The notes: generated from the letters alone by a model not told the origin. A stretch of DNA of 64,000 bases from Amyelois transitella (GCF_032362555.1 NC_083529.1:7192001-7256000); one strand, 5' to 3'; positions 50,822 to 63,316 are shown, counted from the first letter of the stretch. Numbers and translations: made by a program.

Positions 50822-53026
50822 ATGTCGTGGCGTCGGGACGAGCGAAGTTCAAGGTGGAACGACGAGTCGCGGTGGGGCGACCGCGGGGAGCGCAAGAGGT
50901 CGCCCGTGTGGGAGCCGCGCCGCAGCGCCTCCCCGGACAGGCGGGCCTCGCCCAGGGAGCGGCACCGCGACCGCTACGACCGCGACCGGGACCGCCATGA
51001 CCGACATGACCGCCGCGACCGGGCGGACCGCCGCGATGACCGTGATCGCGACCGCCGCGAGCGTTACGACCGTCGGGAGCGCCGCCGCTCGCCCAGGAGA
51101 GATGATGATAAAGAACGCGACATCCCTCAGGCGCCGTCGCCGCCTAACATCAGCGGAGACACTGACAGACCCCCCTCTAGGTCTTCCAGTCGATCACGGA
51201 GCCACGAGCAAGATCAGGAGAGTTATGAAGCTAAATACGATATGAATCATTTAGACCAATTTGATTCGTCTTCAATCAATGCTTCCCCAGGGGACTGGTT
51301 CTGTAAATGTGGGTTGTATAACTTTAAGAGGCGGCAAGTGTGTTATAGACGGAACTGTAATGGAAAAAGGTCGGAAGGGATAGTCTTTGGAGGTGATTCT
51401 GATAGGGGATGTGAGGCTTCAGGCATAACTAAGCGCTTGTTGTTGAGGAGATTAGATGCTTTGACTACGGAGGAGAAAGTTTTGGAAGCATTGAAAGATA
51501 GATGTTCAAAAGCTGTTATAGATTCCATAGCGGGCATCACTATAGGCAGGGAGACTTTGACGGGTGCCTCTAAATGTCTAGCATATGTAAATTTTAATTC
51601 TATTGCGGATTCCATGGCTGCACATAATGAAATTCAAGCATTGAGTCCGCCTTTGAAGATTGACGGGCGCGAAGTATTAGTTTCGTTTTACAATGAGCCC
51701 AAGAAACCACAGAAACCAAATGACTACACCGCATATTACTCTCAAATGGGTAAATACCAGAATTCACAAGCTTTATCTGAAGCTGATCGTGTAAATGCTG
51801 CTGCAGCGGTCGCTCAGTCAGCGATTTCAGCAGCACAGGCAAGGCAAATGTCCTGGACACCCGTATCGGTGCCAACATTCGTTGCATCAGCTGTACAAAG
51901 TGTCCCTACGGTTAAAGCGCCAACGGGAGATGGCAAAACACAGTACTCCGCCCCTGATGTCAGAACATTCCTTTACGATGAAACCTCAGGTTACTACTAC
52001 GACCCATCAACAGGTCTCTATTATGATGGCACCACACAGTACTTCTATAACAGCCAGACATCTCAGTACATGTACTGGGACGCCTCCACTTCCACTTACA
52101 TAGCGGCCACCCAAACACAACAGAATACTGAACAACCGAAGCTTCCGAATCCCCCGACGGCTACTGTAGAGAACACTATTGCTAAAGAACCTGAAGAAAA
52201 GAAAAAGAAGGACAAAGAGGATAAGGTTAAAGTTGCCAAAAAGATAGCGAAAGATATGGAGCGTTGGGCCCGGACTTTGAACCAGAAGAAAGACAATGCG
52301 CGTAGCAACATTGTCATGGAGCAACCTTTAGATACAGGGGCAAGTAAGGGATCAGCAGATATTGGTTTTTCTGTGCTCGGCGCAGGGCCTTCCTTACCTC
52401 CTCCTATACATGTGAGAGAAATATCTCCACCGCCCGCTTCCACAGATGAGTTCTTGATGAAGAAAGTTGCTGGTTCATCAGAGTCGATGTTTGAAAGCGA
52501 CGAAGGTATAATAGACTGGGCGAAATTGACCTGCCTTTTGTGTAAACGCAAGTTCCCTTCAGTGGACGTTCTAAATAAACACAAAACCTTATCAGACTTA
52601 CATAAACAGAATCTGGCTGAATATCGTAAGAAAAATGACTTGTTGCCGCAGACCAATGGTTACAGAGACAGGGCCGCGGAACGCAGAATGAAGTTTGGCG
52701 AGGATGAGCCCCCGCCAATGAGGAAGAGGTATGAGCCTCCCGACGTCATGCACACTTCGATGCCGCCTGCCCCTCCACCCAACGTAGTAGACACGATCGG
52801 AGGCAAAATGCTGCAGAAAATGGGCTGGTCTGAAGGCAGAGGCCTTGGGAAAACCGAGCAAGGGAGAATAGCCCCGATAGAGGCAGAACAGAGGCCGAGT
52901 TTGGCCGGCCTTGGCCAGAAAAGAGGGATTTACACACCAACCCCTGGGGAAACTTACCGGGACACTGTGAAGAAACTTATGATAGCAAGATATAAGGAGG
53001 TGGTCGGACAAGAGGAGGGAAAATAG
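50822..53026 (+). CDS. RBM5/RBM10-like splicing regulator, intronless
   Basis: 734 codons in one exon. Residues 1-110 are an RS/RD-rich region. A RanBP2-type zinc finger follows at 157-180, then an RRM at about 204-292 (RNP2 LLLRRL, RNP1 KCLAYVNF). An OCRE domain at about 380-430 has repeated YYYDPSTGLYYD-like aromatic units. A C2H2 finger is at about 571-594 (C-LL-C, H, H) and a G-patch at about 659-702 (GGKMLQKMGWSEGRGLGKTE). This order is that of RBM5/RBM10, nuclear regulators of 3' splice-site choice. The first RRM of vertebrate RBM5/10, normally before the zinc finger, is absent. Zinc-finger cysteines are spaced C-x-C and C-x4-C rather than the usual C-x2-C pairs. The start is the first ATG opening this frame. 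Confidence 0.88.
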   Translation: MSWRRDERSSRWNDESRWGDRGERKRSPVWEPRRSASPDRRASPRERHRDRYDRDRDRHDRHDRRDRADRRDDRDRDRRERYDRRERRRSPRRDDDKERDIPQAPSPPNISGDTDRPPSRSSSRSRSHEQDQESYEAKYDMNHLDQFDSSSINASPGDWFCKCGLYNFKRRQVCYRRNCNGKRSEGIVFGGDSDRGCEASGITKRLLLRRLDALTTEEKVLEALKDRCSKAVIDSIAGITIGRETLTGASKCLAYVNFNSIADSMAAHNEIQALSPPLKIDGREVLVSFYNEPKKPQKPNDYTAYYSQMGKYQNSQALSEADRVNAAAAVAQSAISAAQARQMSWTPVSVPTFVASAVQSVPTVKAPTGDGKTQYSAPDVRTFLYDETSGYYYDPSTGLYYDGTTQYFYNSQTSQYMYWDASTSTYIAATQTQQNTEQPKLPNPPTATVENTIAKEPEEKKKKDKEDKVKVAKKIAKDMERWARTLNQKKDNARSNIVMEQPLDTGASKGSADIGFSVLGAGPSLPPPIHVREISPPPASTDEFLMKKVAGSSESMFESDEGIIDWAKLTCLLCKRKFPSVDVLNKHKTLSDLHKQNLAEYRKKNDLLPQTNGYRDRAAERRMKFGEDEPPPMRKRYEPPDVMHTSMPPAPPPNVVDTIGGKMLQKMGWSEGRGLGKTEQGRIAPIEAEQRPSLAGLGQKRGIYTPTPGETYRDTVKKLMIARYKEVVGQEEGK

Positions 53027-56000
53027 GTGGGTTCCTTTCTATTCTTTGTTTTCCTAACCTTCTCTGTTCACAGGTACCGATTTCAAAAGGTCAGTGAAGT
53101 TTCTACTTTCAAATGTTAATCCTGTTAGTATTCTAGTCAAATTATGGTATAAGAAATTGGCAGTATGTGCTGTATATTTTCCCAAGATTAGATCTTGAAG
53201 AAATGTGACCATGTTGAACATGATACGATTGCCAATATCCACAGATAATGGGGGTCATATAATCGAGGTAATCTGTGGCAAAAAAATGAACAATGAATTC
53301 AATTTTTTTTTACCCCCACTATTCCTACTATAATAAGAATTTATAAAATTTGTTAATTTTCATATAGAGGTTCAAAATTTAAAATTAATTTAGAAGAATA
53401 TTAAATTATAATTTTACATTTCTTTTTTACATACTTCAGACTTAACTTATTTTCTTCTTTTTATTAAACCTCATAATTATTAATAGGTACTTAGTATAAT
53501 TATATTGACCAAATATTTATATACATATACATATGTATAATATTATTTACATAATTATATTCTTTTATTCAACTTATTTCTCTCTTTACAATATTTTAAA
53601 ATATAAATAAAAAACAATTCTTACATTTATTATTATGTATACTTAAATTAAATAATATATCTTACGAGCTTAAGTGAAGAAACATCTGCTTATTTTCCAT
53701 GAATTGGGTAAAGGTCTTGTAAGGTGGTTTTTATATCATTCTCTAATGGTTTGATTCTGGTTTCACTACAATAGATGAGGCGCAGCGTACTTCCATTCAG
53801 CCCCGGGATAGGACATCCACACTCGTGGTAAGTATAGATAAGTACCATAGACTACACATATCTTGTACACATTTTTTCCCCTACAGGTTATATGGGTAAG
53901 CATTTTGGAAGAAATCTGAAGATTGATGATTTTCTATTTGGTAATTTATCAGTTATTGGACAATAATCATTGGGAATCTAGAAAACTTAAAAAAATATTT
54001 AATTTAAAGTGTATGTGTGTATCTGAAGGAAGATATAATTTTTCCTTGAAATGGAATAGAATAGATTTACAACTATTAACAAAATTTGATGCATGGTATT
54101 ACTTTTGACGTCACATAATTTAAATCTAATAATATCTTCTAAATATCCCGATTATTGTCCAATAACTAGTATTTTTCCTTCCTCGTGTCAAATACTCTAG
54201 CTTTTAGCCCTACAGCGCCACAGCCCGAATGAGAGACAATGTTTGGACAGGAACGTATCTGTGATACAAAACAAACTGTGATATTTTCTAGTGATGTGAT
54301 GAAGAAACGGTGATTACGTGGTGACTTCTATGGTTTAACTGACGAATATGACCATTTGCATTACAGAATCGACGCCAAGGACCGGACTTCGTGCCAAAGT
54401 TGTTAGGAATACCAGTGTGTCCTTAGTGTTGTAGCTAGGTGTTACTGGTTGCGTGGTCACGATTATTTAAATGTTAAATCCACAGTGCTGACTAGTAAGT
54501 GGTCTCGTGGCTATTGATAGTAAGGGCCGCTAACTAACATTTTGAAAATATAAAAAGACAGCTTTTGAGCAAATCCCAAAAGTTAATTCTGCCTTTTGGA
54601 AAATAACTACAAATTCAGTTGTTGTCACTGAAATGGTTAAATTAGGTATATTTATTATAGATAAAAAATCAAGAAACTATATTAAAGAAATAGTATAAGA
54701 GAAGTGGAAAGTTTTTCATTACCATGTGATCGAGTTGTGTTCGATTTAATTGTTTACTAAAAAAGTAAACAGATTGTTTTTATTTACAAAAAACAACTTG
54801 TCTTAAAAAAATCTTAAAGAGAAATTACTGTGCACGAGTAAAATAACCAATAATAAGAAAAAGCAGCAAATTACTTATTCGCGCTTATAATGTTTTGTTT
54901 AGTAAATAAATGTTATATTATATTTAATTCTATATAAATTAAGCGGTACCTGGGTTCCGGAGCATAACGCATGAGATCGGACCTAACTGTAAATACAAGC
55001 AATAATTTATACATAAGTTTTTTTTTAAAACAAATGATATTATACGAAAAGTATAATAAAGGTAATTAAATTTTAATCAAGTAATATTTGGTTCTTTTAT
55101 TCTTTAAATAAGAACAACTATTTTTGCATTTAAATTAGCATTAAACAACGAAATTATTTAGTTACATTCGCCTCATTATGCCTAAGAATTAAGTGTATAA
55201 TTACTGATTATCTATTGTTATACTTACGTCAAGCAAAATTATAAACATGCTTAACGTACTAAAATCTTTCTTTTTGTTCTAAGTAGGTATCAATATTTTA
55301 TATATTTTTTAAATTCCTTTGATTTATTTAATTCGAAAATAAGGTACCTAATTAATTTTTTTTTTATTGTAAGACAAAATGAATTTTGTCGAAAAAAAAA
55401 ATAGTTCCAGTATATGGTACTATAACTATTTTTATCTACTCTATATATATGTCAGTACATACACACAGAACACAGTTGTTCTGTGGTATATATCTTCTTT
55501 TTGGCTAACATATTTGGTCCATGCTAAATGCTAATACTTATTTTATTTAGGCGAATAGTGCAACCAATAAATCATCAATAATATAAAGATATTACACTGA
55601 TAATACCTATGTAGGCACGCTACCAATAAATTAAGTGGTTAGTTATGTAAATAAGTTGGTTGTAAATATTGTTTTGTAATTAGATTTAGGCGGTTTCTAT
55701 TCAGCAATACAGTTTGTTGTTCATTCACTGTTGTTTTATTTCTTGACCATCACTGACAAAACCTTGAGTAACGAAAGAAAGCTACTATTTTCCGAACATT
55801 CCTGCGGGAACTGAGTCACGGGCAATCAGTGTTGGCTTCTTATACATGCTTATATTTAATCACTATTGCTGATAAGATATATCGGTGCATAGTTTTAAAA
55901 TAGAGACAATTATATGGAGCCAATAATAATACAAATATCTCAGTCTACCCCTCCGTGAAAGGGGTGTGATTTTATGTATTTCCCACAAAAAATATCTGAA

Positions 56001-56129
56001 CAGTTTGACTAAACAACTACTGGTAGGACTAGATGGAATAAAGGAATCGGAATGGACGTCCGGTCTAAGAGTACCTAGATGGTAAGAGAAAAATAGAGAA
56101 AATAAGAACAGAGTTTTATTTATGATTCA
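53027..56129. other. intergenic DNA after the RBM5-like gene
   Basis: AT-rich, no gene supported. Contains an AGAAGAAGCGG-family relative near 54,055-54,130 and a SINE/LINE tail scrap near 55,930-55,980 (CTACCCCTCCGTGAAAGGGG). Confidence 0.45.
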
Positions 56130-56216
56130 TCAACTGCCTCTGTATGTAGAGTATCCGTAAGGTGTGAGGAGTAGGGGGATGTGGTAGTGGTTGCCTTCTT
56201 TGGTTTCAAAAACAAT
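56130..56216 (-). CDS. 5-hydroxyisourate hydrolase exon 2
   Basis: Residues 86-113, [20 protein letters not shown] to YRGS and TGA. Confidence 0.92.
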   Translation of the reverse strand: MVFETKEGNHYHIPLLLTPYGYSTYRGS

Positions 56217-56782
56217 CTGAAAAAGTGATAAAAAATATTAATATATACCTTCCTCAATTTACTATTTATTCAAATACCCATATATATTTTGCCTATATAT
56301 ACTCGTGCTGCCATCTATGCTTGGATTTAAGCAACCGATCGTCATTCGCGCTCTCTGTCATAGATGGCGCTGATCAAACATAAATATTACTATCCAACTA
56401 TAGATGGCGCTACACATCTGGTATTTATCAACGTATTTTGTGTAAAGATTTTCTAGTTATTAAAGGTGAGATGAGACACATATATTACATATTAATATCT
56501 GTGATGAGAGATAATGTAAGTACTTACTTCTACGTAGGGGTACAGCGTTTCCTTTCCAGCATTCTTGTAATAATCCCCAACTTTGAAATGCAATTTATAC
56601 GTTCCTTCCGCCATAGATTCGCTCGTGAACGGAAAACTGATTCTTCCATCGGCATTTGTCACCGCACTGTGCCACTGAGTCCAAGAATTGTCCTTCTTTT
56701 TGAACAGATCTACGAATAAACCTGCTGCTGGTTTTCCCACAGAAGTGTCCAGCACGTGTGAAGAGAGAATGGGTCTCGCCAT
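56130..56782 (-). CDS. 5-hydroxyisourate hydrolase (transthyretin-like), 2 exons
   Basis: Exons 56782-56528 and 56216-56130 give 113 codons plus TGA. The protein starts [20 protein letters not shown] and ends YSTYRGS, the two signature ends of 5-hydroxyisourate hydrolase. The active-site residues seen are His in SSHVLD, Arg in NADGRI, His in NHYHIPLLL and the C-terminal YRGS. The enzyme hydrolyses 5-hydroxyisourate, the urate oxidase product, to OHCU in purine breakdown. Length is standard. No N-terminal signal peptide is seen. Acceptor TTTTTCAG, donor GTAAGT. Confidence 0.93.
56528..56782 (-). CDS. 5-hydroxyisourate hydrolase exon 1
   Basis: Residues 1-85, through the conserved YPYVE; phase 0 donor GTAAGT. 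Confidence 0.92.
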
Positions 56783-58679
56783 ATTTTGTTTCGTAAAACT
56801 ACGCGTGCTATTTGAAGAAATATCTATTTAGTATTGTTTGGGTTTACAGCGCACTCTCGATAGAAAGGTTATGTGTGGGGTGACCACGCACCCGCGTGGG
56901 ATAATTTAATTTTATCGTTTTTGTTAATGATTATTAATTTAGTAATTATCACATTATTGAAGGTACCTAAGTTCTTATTGATAAAGAATATTTTCCATTT
57001 TAATTACCGTTTGTCTATCAGTGAAGATATCTGTATGTCTGTATGTATGGAAGTCAGGTACACAATATAAGTAAGTATATGGCTTACCTCTTTGAGCATC
57101 TATAACATTATTTAAATACAATAGAAAGTCCTAAGCTTAACTCAGCCTACCACATTCTGTTTTTTTTAAATAAACAGTGATAAAATGCGGATACTTATTG
57201 GTACTTACAGGAATTATACAAAATATGCTTTGGTATTGGTATATTATATACTCCTACAAAAAATCGAAAAGAATGGACACAATTTAAAGTTAATTTGTAT
57301 GCATTGTTTTGTTTGTCGCAACATAACAGTTGGCATATTTTATGGATTATAGGTATCTTCATATTTTAAACAACGCATTTTAAAACTCGCTTAAATAGGT
57401 TGTTATAATGTACTTACTTATTCAAATGTCTATATTTGCTTCGGTGGAGTATCTTGCACGTAGTAAAGGGTACCGGGTTCGAATTCTGAAGAAGTTATCA
57501 AAATAACTCTTTATTATATAGGTACACACATATAGTCACGTCTATATCACTTGCGGGGTACAAAGAGCTAACAGTGAAAAGACTGAAAGGCCTCGTTCGG
57601 CTGTATGGCTAAATGATGGAATTGAGATTAAATTCAATAGTGCCAGGTTGCTAGCCTACAGCCAAAATTTTATTTAATATAAATTTGGTTTAGTTTCGTC
57701 TCAGAGCGTGGTCATTGTATTACATTATCAAGACTCATGATTTGTCTCCCGCGCATTATCGCTCATAGTACGGGATCGCGTTGAATCTTTTTTCAAAGAT
57801 TGATCTAGTCGGGTTATAAAATTAAGTTTACACAAGTTTATAGTGGTTCAATACAAACATACCATCACGCATGTCTCCCATTGGGGTAAGCAGAGACTAT
57901 GGATTTCCAATTGCTACAATACAATAGCAAAGAAATTACTTTACGTAATGTATAAAGTTCGTCCGCCATTCCAAAAATACCCACTAATTTCTTATCTCGG
58001 TGCACCTCAATTTTTTCGCGGGTTGCAAATTAGCGGTATTTTCGCGTGTGTGTTTGTTTGTCTGCCTTTCATGTCAAAACTTGTGAACTGATCTCTATGA
58101 AATCTCGCATACATACATAGTATAATTTGTAGTAAGGGGAAGGACATAGTACTTTTCACATAGGAGGTATTCAATAGCGAAGTGTCTTCATTTTGTGTAG
58201 GTACTCTTAAACTGAGATTTAAAATTTTACTAAACTATCTACAAATAATAAGTAACCATTTGACGTCGATATTATTTCATTGAGTCTCCGACTGAAGTTT
58301 GACATTAATTGCTGATATGAAACTTAGTTAAGTAATGAGAAATTAAACAAAATTAAAATGTCTGTTGTTGATCAGAATAAAACATCGTAGTAACTTAGTC
58401 AAATAGTCTTAATAGTAAGGCTAAGGCTAAATAAAATTTTATAACCAACAAATGGATATGATGAATTGATTCTTTTGAAAGTTTTAAAAGTAAACAATGA
58501 AACGCTTCCAACTTATCGTCACAAAGATTGTCATCATTTTGTTACTTTTTATCGACGGATTTACTTCTTCAAACTCTTTATTAATTCGATAAAAAGTTAG
58601 AGCATTATCTAAACGGTCCTCATGTTGGAGACACAATGACGAAAAAAAAAATTGAAGTACTTATCAGAAGTCATTTCAT
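56783..58679. other. intergenic DNA
   Basis: No gene supported. A 5'-truncated minus-oriented SINE lies at about 57,527-57,665 and LINE/SINE-like text near 57,860-57,905. The promoter of the hydrolase presumably lies just above 56,783, but no core motif stands out. Confidence 0.45.
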
Positions 58680-59621
58680 TTAATCGGTACCCTCAGAATT
58701 ATCTACATTTTTCCTAATAAAATTCTTCTTTATATACACGTCGGGATGAAGCACGTCTTTCCTCGGGCCTTGTTCTATCAGACCATCGTCCACAATCACG
58801 TTGGGGCCAGTTTTTGAAAATTTCGCGTTCAAATTGTCAGAACCATAAGGCAGTTTATTCAGACTCGGCTCTCCGTGCTTCATGTAGTCTATTCTCCACA
58901 CGGCGTCTTCCGGCTCCGCTTTGTATTCCAGACGATGTCTTTTTTTAACCGCAGCTGTGTCGGGGACTTCGACTGATAGTGACATCTTCTCATCTGATTC
59001 CATAACTGGATGCGTATCAACTTTATCCTTGTATTTCACCTTGTGAGGGTAAAACTTCCTCATTTTCCTTCCCGAGTAGACGTTCTTTTTCTTGGCATCG
59101 TTTTTCTGCTTCTTCGAATGCTTGCTCGTCTCTTCCTTCGACCAGTGTCCCGTCGCGAAGCTCTTTTTGGGCTTTCGTTTCCTCACCTCCTTCTTTTTGT
59201 CCTTCCCGTAGTATTGTGACTCGCGGACTTGTAGGAAGTTTGATAAGTCTTCGCTGTTTACGATCGGGAATAACGTTAGCGTGTACCCCGGCCTTGCTGT
59301 GGTCTTTTCTAGCTGCAATCTTTTATATTGGATCTGCTGGATTGATTTCTCTATTAGGATCCTTAGCGTTTCGTCTTCAATGATGACCTGACAAGGAATT
59401 GAAGGAAAATTCTTGCACAAAACGCTCTGCATAATGGTCATGACCTTTTCTGGTCGTGGTTTGTCTTCTTTATGTTTGGGGGGAGGTTCCCCGACGTGGT
59501 TGTCTTGGAAGTGGGAGACCATCTTGCTCATCAGCGCATTGTTCCTCATGATCATTGCTTGGCAGTCGATGATGCATAGTGTTGCCACTAAAATGCAAAT
59601 TGAGAGCAGTGTTCGGGGCAT
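58680..59621 (-). CDS. secreted lysine-rich protein of unknown function
   Basis: 313 codons in one exon. Residues 1-22 form a clear signal peptide (MPRTLLSICILVATLCIIDC then QA). A moderately conserved-looking segment follows at about 55-130, with two Cys (CKNFPSIPC) and amphipathic stretches. Next is a very basic region at about 135-200 rich in KK/RK pairs, then a mixed charged tail. Codon usage and the long frame support a real gene. No domain is recognised; a secreted matrix, silk-gland or antimicrobial-type role would be guesswork. The ATG at the signal peptide is the natural start. Confidence 0.7.
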   Translation of the reverse strand: MPRTLLSICILVATLCIIDCQAMIMRNNALMSKMVSHFQDNHVGEPPPKHKEDKPRPEKVMTIMQSVLCKNFPSIPCQVIIEDETLRILIEKSIQQIQYKRLQLEKTTARPGYTLTLFPIVNSEDLSNFLQVRESQYYGKDKKKEVRKRKPKKSFATGHWSKEETSKHSKKQKNDAKKKNVYSGRKMRKFYPHKVKYKDKVDTHPVMESDEKMSLSVEVPDTAAVKKRHRLEYKAEPEDAVWRIDYMKHGEPSLNKLPYGSDNLNAKFSKTGPNVIVDDGLIEQGPRKDVLHPDVYIKKNFIRKNVDNSEGTD

Positions 59622-62540
59622 TTTGTGGTTTGGAGGTGGCGCGTGGACCTGTAGAGGAAGGTTTTTGATGAAACTATACAGGTAAAAACATACCTACCAC
59701 GTTACAATGTCACTGGACTCTCCAAGTGACATTGTATGGTTAGAAGGGAATCCAATAAGATAACCATTTACTTATAAATTTTTACGTACAGGACTTATTT
59801 TATAGTTTATTTTTATTTGCAGTTAAAAGTGCAGGGCCCTTCCAAAATTCATATTCGTAAACGGTGACAGAAAACAACCTTTTAAAAATAATCTTACGTA
59901 AAAAATATATGCAAAACCTCATGAAAACGAATAAACCCATTCTCTAGCCAGCATGCATTTTATTCTCTCTTGTTCTGATCCAGAAGATGACCCTCGTCTG
60001 AGAGATGACAATAAAAAATATCGGAAATCAATCAGCTGATCGAGGTGTTTTCCAAAAAACTAAGACATCTCTCTTCCCGCTTCAAATCTTGTACGAAATT
60101 TGTTTTCGTCACAAATTCTGTCTACAAAATAAAAATCTACATGAAAGCTTGTTAAAATTCTTTATAATAATGCTGTTTCTATGAACCTATAATGAAAGTC
60201 ACTTTCCTAGCCCTGAAATTTTATCTTTTGTCATATACCTAAAATGTAATAAAAATAACGTATTAGTTACCATCACCCAGCCCCGCTGCCTCAGCCGGTG
60301 GATCGCGACTAACGCAGGATGCTGGTCGGAGTGGCAACGCTGTTTTCAAACACAGTTGTTGTAAGTGTAGGTACCTTGTTTACCTTACCGCCGTTATACA
60401 ATCAAACAACTATGAGAAACAATGCGGGGAACGTGCGAAGGGAATTTTCTTAAGATGATATACATGGACTCATCACTGACAAGAGCTCTCTTCTTCCTCC
60501 TGGCTTTAGTTCCGATTGCATCCTCACTACTCTGAAGAGCAGCCCGTATGCTTTTGAATGAGTCAGGTTTTTACACGAAGCGACTCCTGTCTGACTTCCG
60601 AAACCGTCGCAGAGAACCTAAATTGGATCTACCATGATTATACATCCAGTTACCTGAATTTGCAGGTTTCCTCGCGATGTTTTCATTCAACGTAAAAGCA
60701 TCGGTCAGTATTCAGACTAATGTACATACATAACTTCGAAAATAGTCATTAGTAGGTACATAGCTGAGGTGGGAATTGATGATTTGAACCTGTGGCTTTA
60801 CCTACTTCACAACAACTCCTTTTATACATACTATATTTGCATTACACACACATCATTGTAAGTTCTTACTTACTTAAAATAAACAAACAAACATGGTTTT
60901 TCTCCGGCATAACAATTTTCAATTGTCTTGTGCACAATAAAAATGAATTTTCTTGGTGTGTGGTATTTCCTCTTAACCGATGCTGTGATTGTATTTTTGC
61001 TTGGTTTTGCTTGTCTTTTGATAAGCGTGAGATCGCTACATTGAAATAAGTCTTTAAGACTCTCCCGTACGCTCAAGTTTTCATACAAAACGTCTTTTTT
61101 GCTAAATAAAAAAAGTGCCGTGTGGTTCCCGGCGCCGTTACAAAAAAGAATAGGACCACTCCATTTCTTTCCCACGGATGTCGTAAAAGGCGACTAAGGG
61201 ATAGGCTTATAAACTTGGGATTCCTCTTGTAGGCGATGGGCTAGCAACCTGTCACTATTTGAATCTCAATTCTAGCATTAAGCTAAACAGCTGAGCGTGG
61301 CCTATAGTCTTTTCAAGACTGGTGGCTCTGTCTACCCTGCTAGGGATATACACGTGATCATCATATATGTAAAAATATTTAATTAGATATTTGGAGTATA
61401 AGACAATCATATTCATTTAATGAATTTATACTACACAAAACACGTGTGTTGTACTACCTACATACCTACATACTGAAAGAGGAACACCGGTCAGAAACCG
61501 GAACATTTAGGCTGCTGGATGTGTAACCAACATCAATAGATTACAGGATCCCCGGAAAATGTTCAATAAGTCACGGAGGGCTCAACTAAAGATGGAGTTA
61601 ATTAATACCTTATACAAACCAGACAAAAAGATGGAAAAAATAATGGTTTTCCTTTTACAGGTACACACAGAAATAAAAATTTAATAAAAATAAATTTTTT
61701 TTTCTACTTCTATGGGATAGGCTATTTGATCAATCGTTTTTTGTAATTTTGTTTTGAATTTTTTGGATCACTTACCGGAGATTCCTTTGCGTATATTCTT
61801 AGCGGGGAGTATTTGCGTTACCACCCAAAATACATAATCGTTCAATCAAGGATTCGGAAAATTTTAGACAATTTTTTGCTTCATAATAGAAATAGTCATA
61901 GAGCCACCTAGTGTCGGATAAAAGAAGATGTGTACGTACTTGTAGTCTACTTTTTCCACCGAATAGGTTCTCAATATTTATTCAATTCGACACTAGATGG
62001 CGTTAAGAAAGGAGGATTAAGTACAGCTTTTCGATACTAGATGGCGCAACTCAAACATGAAGTTTTATTCGTTACCCGACAGATTAAGGCTTGTTAACGT
62101 TATTAAATTATCTATTAGATATTTTTCAAAAAGTTATAACTGATACCGTTATAGGCGTGATATGGTAATGAAATCCTATAACATTATATAACGATACCAA
62201 TTAACTATATATGTGGTTATATAGTTATGGTATAAACTATAATATGTGGATAAGCGAAAGAAGTAGGTAGGTACTCGTATGCAGAGATCGTGGCAAGTGG
62301 AAATAGTCGTTTACCCTTTTATTAGATTTTTTTTATATAAAATCATGCCTCTTTCTTGGTGTTTTTTATATTTTTATATTATAGACGAAATTAGCACAAA
62401 CCTACAAAAAGCAACGAATTTAACGCCATCCATCAGGATAATATATTTCAAAAGAAAAAAGGATTTTCGGAAATCACCCAGGAACTTTAGTTTTCAGCGG
62501 AATGAAGGTACTCCGTGTCTTTCTCCAGATTCTTAATTAT
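59622..62540. other. intergenic DNA with repeats
   Basis: Second copy of the 1865-2115 repeat at about 60,560-60,830, a plus-oriented near-full SINE at about 61,117-61,370, ACTAGATGGCG-containing short repeats at about 61,900-62,045 (also near 56,335-56,412) and a LINE scrap at about 62,279-62,300. No gene supported. Confidence 0.45.
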
Positions 62541-63303
62541 ACATACATACATAAACTCACGCCTCTTTCCCGGAGGGGTAGGCAGAGACTACCTCTTTCC
62601 ACTTGCCACGATCCCTGCATACTTCCTTTGCTTCATCCACATTCATAACTCTCCTCATGCAAGCTCGGCGGTTTCGGGCACTTTTGACCTGACCCTTCAC
62701 CAGGACATCCTTAATTTGATCAAGATATGTTCGTCTAGGTCTTCCCACCCCGACCTTTCCCTCCACACTCTCCTTGTATATCTGCTTAGTCAACCTGTTT
62801 TCATTCATCCTCGGAATGAAAGTGAACGTAAGTAAAACTAAAACACTGGTTTTTGAAATGGAGAAAGAAATGACAGCATGTAATATTTTGATTGGAGGAG
62901 AAAAAGTTGAGCAAGTGAAAGAGTTTGTATATCTAGGATCAAAGTTTACATCAGATGGCAAGTGTGATAGTGATATTGAAAGGAGAGTGAACGCGGGGAA
63001 CATGGTGAATGGAGCTTTGCATGCCTTTATGAGCAGTCAGAAACTATCCAAAAAGGCTCGACTGGCTGTGCACAGGGGCGTGTTGGTCCCGACATTAAAG
63101 TATGGGAGTGAAAGTTGGGTATGGCAAAAGAAGCACGAAAGCAGAATAAATGCAGTGGAAATGAGAGCGTTAAGGAGTATGTTGGGTGTGAAATTGAGTG
63201 ACCGGATAAGGAACAGCGTGATAAGGGAGTGTTGTGATGTGAAAGAAGATGTAGTTACAGGAATAGAAAAGGGTATGTTGAGATGGTTCGGTCATGTGGA
63301 GAG
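62541..63303. mobile_element. TATG-tailed LINE copy with 5' inversion (twin-priming structure)
   Basis: Positions 62541-62815 are the LINE 3' end in minus orientation (tail at left, reading [18 protein letters not shown] to SGKEA). Positions 62816-63303 are the adjacent upstream part in plus orientation, reading MKVNVSKTKTLVFEMEKE to LRWFGHVER. The two parts meet at the same point of the element (HVER|MNENR) with GAGGAT shared. The whole is flanked by GATTCTTAATTAT at 62528-62540 and 63304-63316. Confidence 0.88.
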
Positions 63304-63316
63304 GATTCTTAATTAT

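Noticed and set aside
51600..53011. long open frames on the minus strand opposite the RBM5-like gene
   Set aside because: Shadows of the plus-strand coding sequence with low-complexity translations.
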